Shown piece after piece: positions 62,185 to 64,000 of a stretch of 64,000 nucleotides of DNA. The notes below the pieces were generated by a model. It was not told the origin of the DNA and did not search any database. It was given only the letters and a program-made list of their open reading frames with translations. The stretch lies in NCBI RefSeq assembly GCF_000374005.1, contig NZ_KB893170.1, positions 15,243 to 79,242 of the forward strand, in the 5' to 3' direction. Positions within the stretch are counted from its first letter, which is position 1. Each line of letters opens with the position of its first letter. This DNA comes from Kiloniella laminariae DSM 19542. GTDB lineage: Bacteria; Pseudomonadota; Alphaproteobacteria; Kiloniellales; Kiloniellaceae. A program made the position numbers and the translations under genes.

Positions 62185-64000
62185 CTAAGCCTCTTTGCCC
62201 AGCGACTTCGAGGCCATTTCATAGACATCGCCTGAGAGTTTCTCGGTTGCCAGAATGCGCTTGAGTTCTGCTTTCATCATTTTCTGATGCCGGACATTCA
62301 TCCGGCGCCAGCCGCCCAGCGGGGCGAGGATGCGCGAGGCCACCTGTGGATTGATCGCGTTCATGTGGATGATGCTGTCGGCAAGGAAACGATAGCCTTC
62401 ACCGTCTTCCGCGTGGAATCGCGCCGGGTTCGCTGAGGCAAAGGCCCCGATCAGCGCCCGGACCTTGTTCGGGTTTTTATAGGAAAAGCCGGGGTGGGCG
62501 GTCAGTGCCTTGATCCGGTCCAGCACATCGGGCAGCCGCGAACAGGCCTGGACCATAAACCACTTGTCCATCACCACCGGGTCCTGCTGATAACGCTGTT
62601 CAAAGGCGGCAAGGGCGGCTTCGCGCTCGGCACCTGTAAAGTCGTTCAGGAGCGTCAGCGCGGCCATGCGGTCGGTCATGTTGTCGGCGGCTTCAAAATG
62701 GCGCACCACCAGTTCGCGACAGGTGGGATCATTTTCAAAGGTCGCGAGATAGTCCAGCGCCGCCGTGCGCAACGCCCGGCGCCCCATCGCGGCCGCATCG
62801 GGGCTGTAGGCCATCCCGTCTGCACCCTGCTGGTACAGGTCTTTCAGGCTGGCAAACAGATCTGTCGCGATTTTATGTTTGAAAAAGGTCTTCGCCTTTT
62901 CCGCCGCGTCAAAATCGGCAACTTGCATCTGGTCGGTGATATAGCTGATCGACGGCAGGGTCATCAGCTGGGCGACAAAGGCGGGGTCGAGGTCGGGGTT
63001 GGCGATATTGCGGGCCAGCGCCCGGGCAAAACCGGGGGTGTAGACAGGCTCCCGGCCCGACTGGATCTCGCCGATCATCTTGAGCAGCAGGCGCGAGGCA
63101 GAGGATTGGGCCGCTTCCCAGCGGTTAAAGAGGTCGCTGTCGTTTTCCATCAGGAACAGCAGTTCGTCATCGCTGTACATCGCCGAGAGCTTGACCGGTG
63201 CGGAAAATCCCCGGTTGATTGAAGGCACGGCCCCTGCGGGGACATCGGTGAAGGAAAAGCTTTGCTGTTCGCGGTCGAACCGCAGGGTTTTGCTGTTGCT
63301 CCTGCTGTTATCCGGGCTGTTGTCGCCCTGAAGGGTCAGCGGGATATCGCGCCCGTCCTGCCCCAGCAGACCGACGGTCAGCGGGATATGCAGCGCCTGT
63401 TTGTCGTGCTGTCCGGGGGTGTCTGCGGTCTGTTGTGACAGGGTCAGGCTAAAGACGCCCGCCGCCGCATCCTGTTGCCAGGAAGCACTGACATCCGGTG
63501 TGCCCGCCTGGCTGTACCACAGCCGGAAATGTTTGAGATCGACGCCATTGGCATCTTCCATCGCCGCGACAAAGTCTTCGCAGGTGACGGCCTGATTGTC
63601 ATGGCGTTGGAAATAGAGGTCGATGCCCTTGCGGAAGCCTTCTCGCCCGAGGATTTCCTGCATCATACGGATCACCTCGGCGCCTTTTTCATAGACCGTG
63701 GCAGTATAGAAATTGTTGATCTCGATATAGCTTTCCGGGCGGATCGGGTGCGACAGCGGCCCGGAATCTTCGGGGAACTGACGCGCGCGCAGGGTTCTGA
63801 CATCCTGTATGCGCTTGACCGGGGCCGAGCGCATATCCGACGAAAACTCCTGATCGCGATAGACCGTCAGCCCTTCCTTGAGGCTGAGCTGGAACCAGTC
63901 GCGGCAGGTCACGCGGTTTCCGGTCCAGTTGTGGAAATATTCGTGGGCGACAATCGCCTCGATCCGTTCAAAGTCCGCATCGGTTGCCGTATCCGGGCTG
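62185..64000 (-). CDS. pepN: Aminopeptidase N (5' end outside window)
   Basis: The C-terminal part (about 605 residues) of the M1-family zinc aminopeptidase, which removes N-terminal residues from peptides in the cytoplasm. The zinc motif HEYFH followed by NWTGNRVTCR lies near the right edge (about 63910-63945), and the third ligand Glu is in LSLKEGLTVYRDQEF. The remainder includes the SSTGYT-free helical C-terminal superdomain of E. coli-type PepN (DUF3458 family). The frame stays open to base 64000, so the N-terminal third is missing from the window. Confidence 0.95.
   Translation of the reverse strand, partial: SPDTATDADFERIEAIVAHEYFHNWTGNRVTCRDWFQLSLKEGLTVYRDQEFSSDMRSAPVKRIQDVRTLRARQFPEDSGPLSHPIRPESYIEINNFYTATVYEKGAEVIRMMQEILGREGFRKGIDLYFQRHDNQAVTCEDFVAAMEDANGVDLKHFRLWYSQAGTPDVSASWQQDAAAGVFSLTLSQQTADTPGQHDKQALHIPLTVGLLGQDGRDIPLTLQGDNSPDNSRSNSKTLRFDREQQSFSFTDVPAGAVPSINRGFSAPVKLSAMYSDDELLFLMENDSDLFNRWEAAQSSASRLLLKMIGEIQSGREPVYTPGFARALARNIANPDLDPAFVAQLMTLPSISYITDQMQVADFDAAEKAKTFFKHKIATDLFASLKDLYQQGADGMAYSPDAAAMGRRALRTAALDYLATFENDPTCRELVVRHFEAADNMTDRMAALTLLNDFTGAEREAALAAFEQRYQQDPVVMDKWFMVQACSRLPDVLDRIKALTAHPGFSYKNPNKVRALIGAFASANPARFHAEDGEGYRFLADSIIHMNAINPQVASRILAPLGGWRRMNVRHQKMMKAELKRILATEKLSGDVYEMASKSLGKEA

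Overview
The window looks like chromosome of a Gram-negative, probably marine, alphaproteobacterium. The evidence is a PAS_5-type protein, an elongator tRNA-Met of alphaproteobacterial type, the CobN/CobW/CobO/BluB set, a TAT-exported multicopper oxidase, an RND pump, and AEP-type phosphonate oxygenases. Genus-level placement is not possible from the sequence alone. I see no prophage, transposase, CRISPR array or rRNA.

Layout. 0.3-3.8 kb: a PAS protein, OsmC, Dtd, and a short-chain dehydrogenase divergent from a LysR regulator, with an 18-unit tetranucleotide repeat between them. 3.9-14.1 kb: multicopper oxidase, a TetR-controlled RND efflux pair, a Ca/Na-type antiporter and an SLC13-type permease preceded by an 11-codon reading frame. 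14.1-15.8 kb: a three-gene cassette of unknown function with two DUF2589 proteins. 16-19.7 kb: a LysR-controlled phosphonate oxidation cassette (TmpA/TmpB or PhnY/PhnZ type) followed by an alkaline-phosphatase-superfamily hydrolase. 20.2-24.7 kb: an L-lactate dehydrogenase-type flavoenzyme, then rtcB and rtcR facing away from each other with a plausible sigma-54 promoter. 24.8-28.1 kb: tRNA-Met, DUF6653 membrane protein, YcaQ-type protein and MnmA.

29.9-34.2 kb and 43.9-60.1 kb together carry most of a cobalamin pathway. Four units are seen: cobB-cobA (leftward), cbiD-cobK (rightward), cbiX-cobH-cobL-cobI-cbiG/cobJ-cobM (leftward, tightly overlapping, ending at a strong terminator) and cobU-cobW-cobN-cobO (leftward, also terminated). 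cbiB (cobD) and bluB are rightward single genes. The set mixes enzymes of the early cobalt insertion route (CbiX, CbiG, CbiD) with CobN, the large subunit of the late-insertion chelatase. The intervening 34.2-43.8 kb holds a GH114-like protein, cold shock protein, orphan histidine kinase, DMT exporter, nitroreductase/MarR pair, an orphan periplasmic binding protein and an unrecognised secreted protein.

60.2-64 kb: a SulP transporter without a STAS domain, a small unknown protein, a long hairpin, and the C-terminal two thirds of aminopeptidase N running off the right edge.

The most interesting items are the repeat tract upstream of the dehydrogenase (likely phase-variable), the phosphonate cassette with its extra hydrolase, the DUF2589 cassette, the divergent RtcB with RtcR and sigma-54 site, and the mixed-route B12 gene set.
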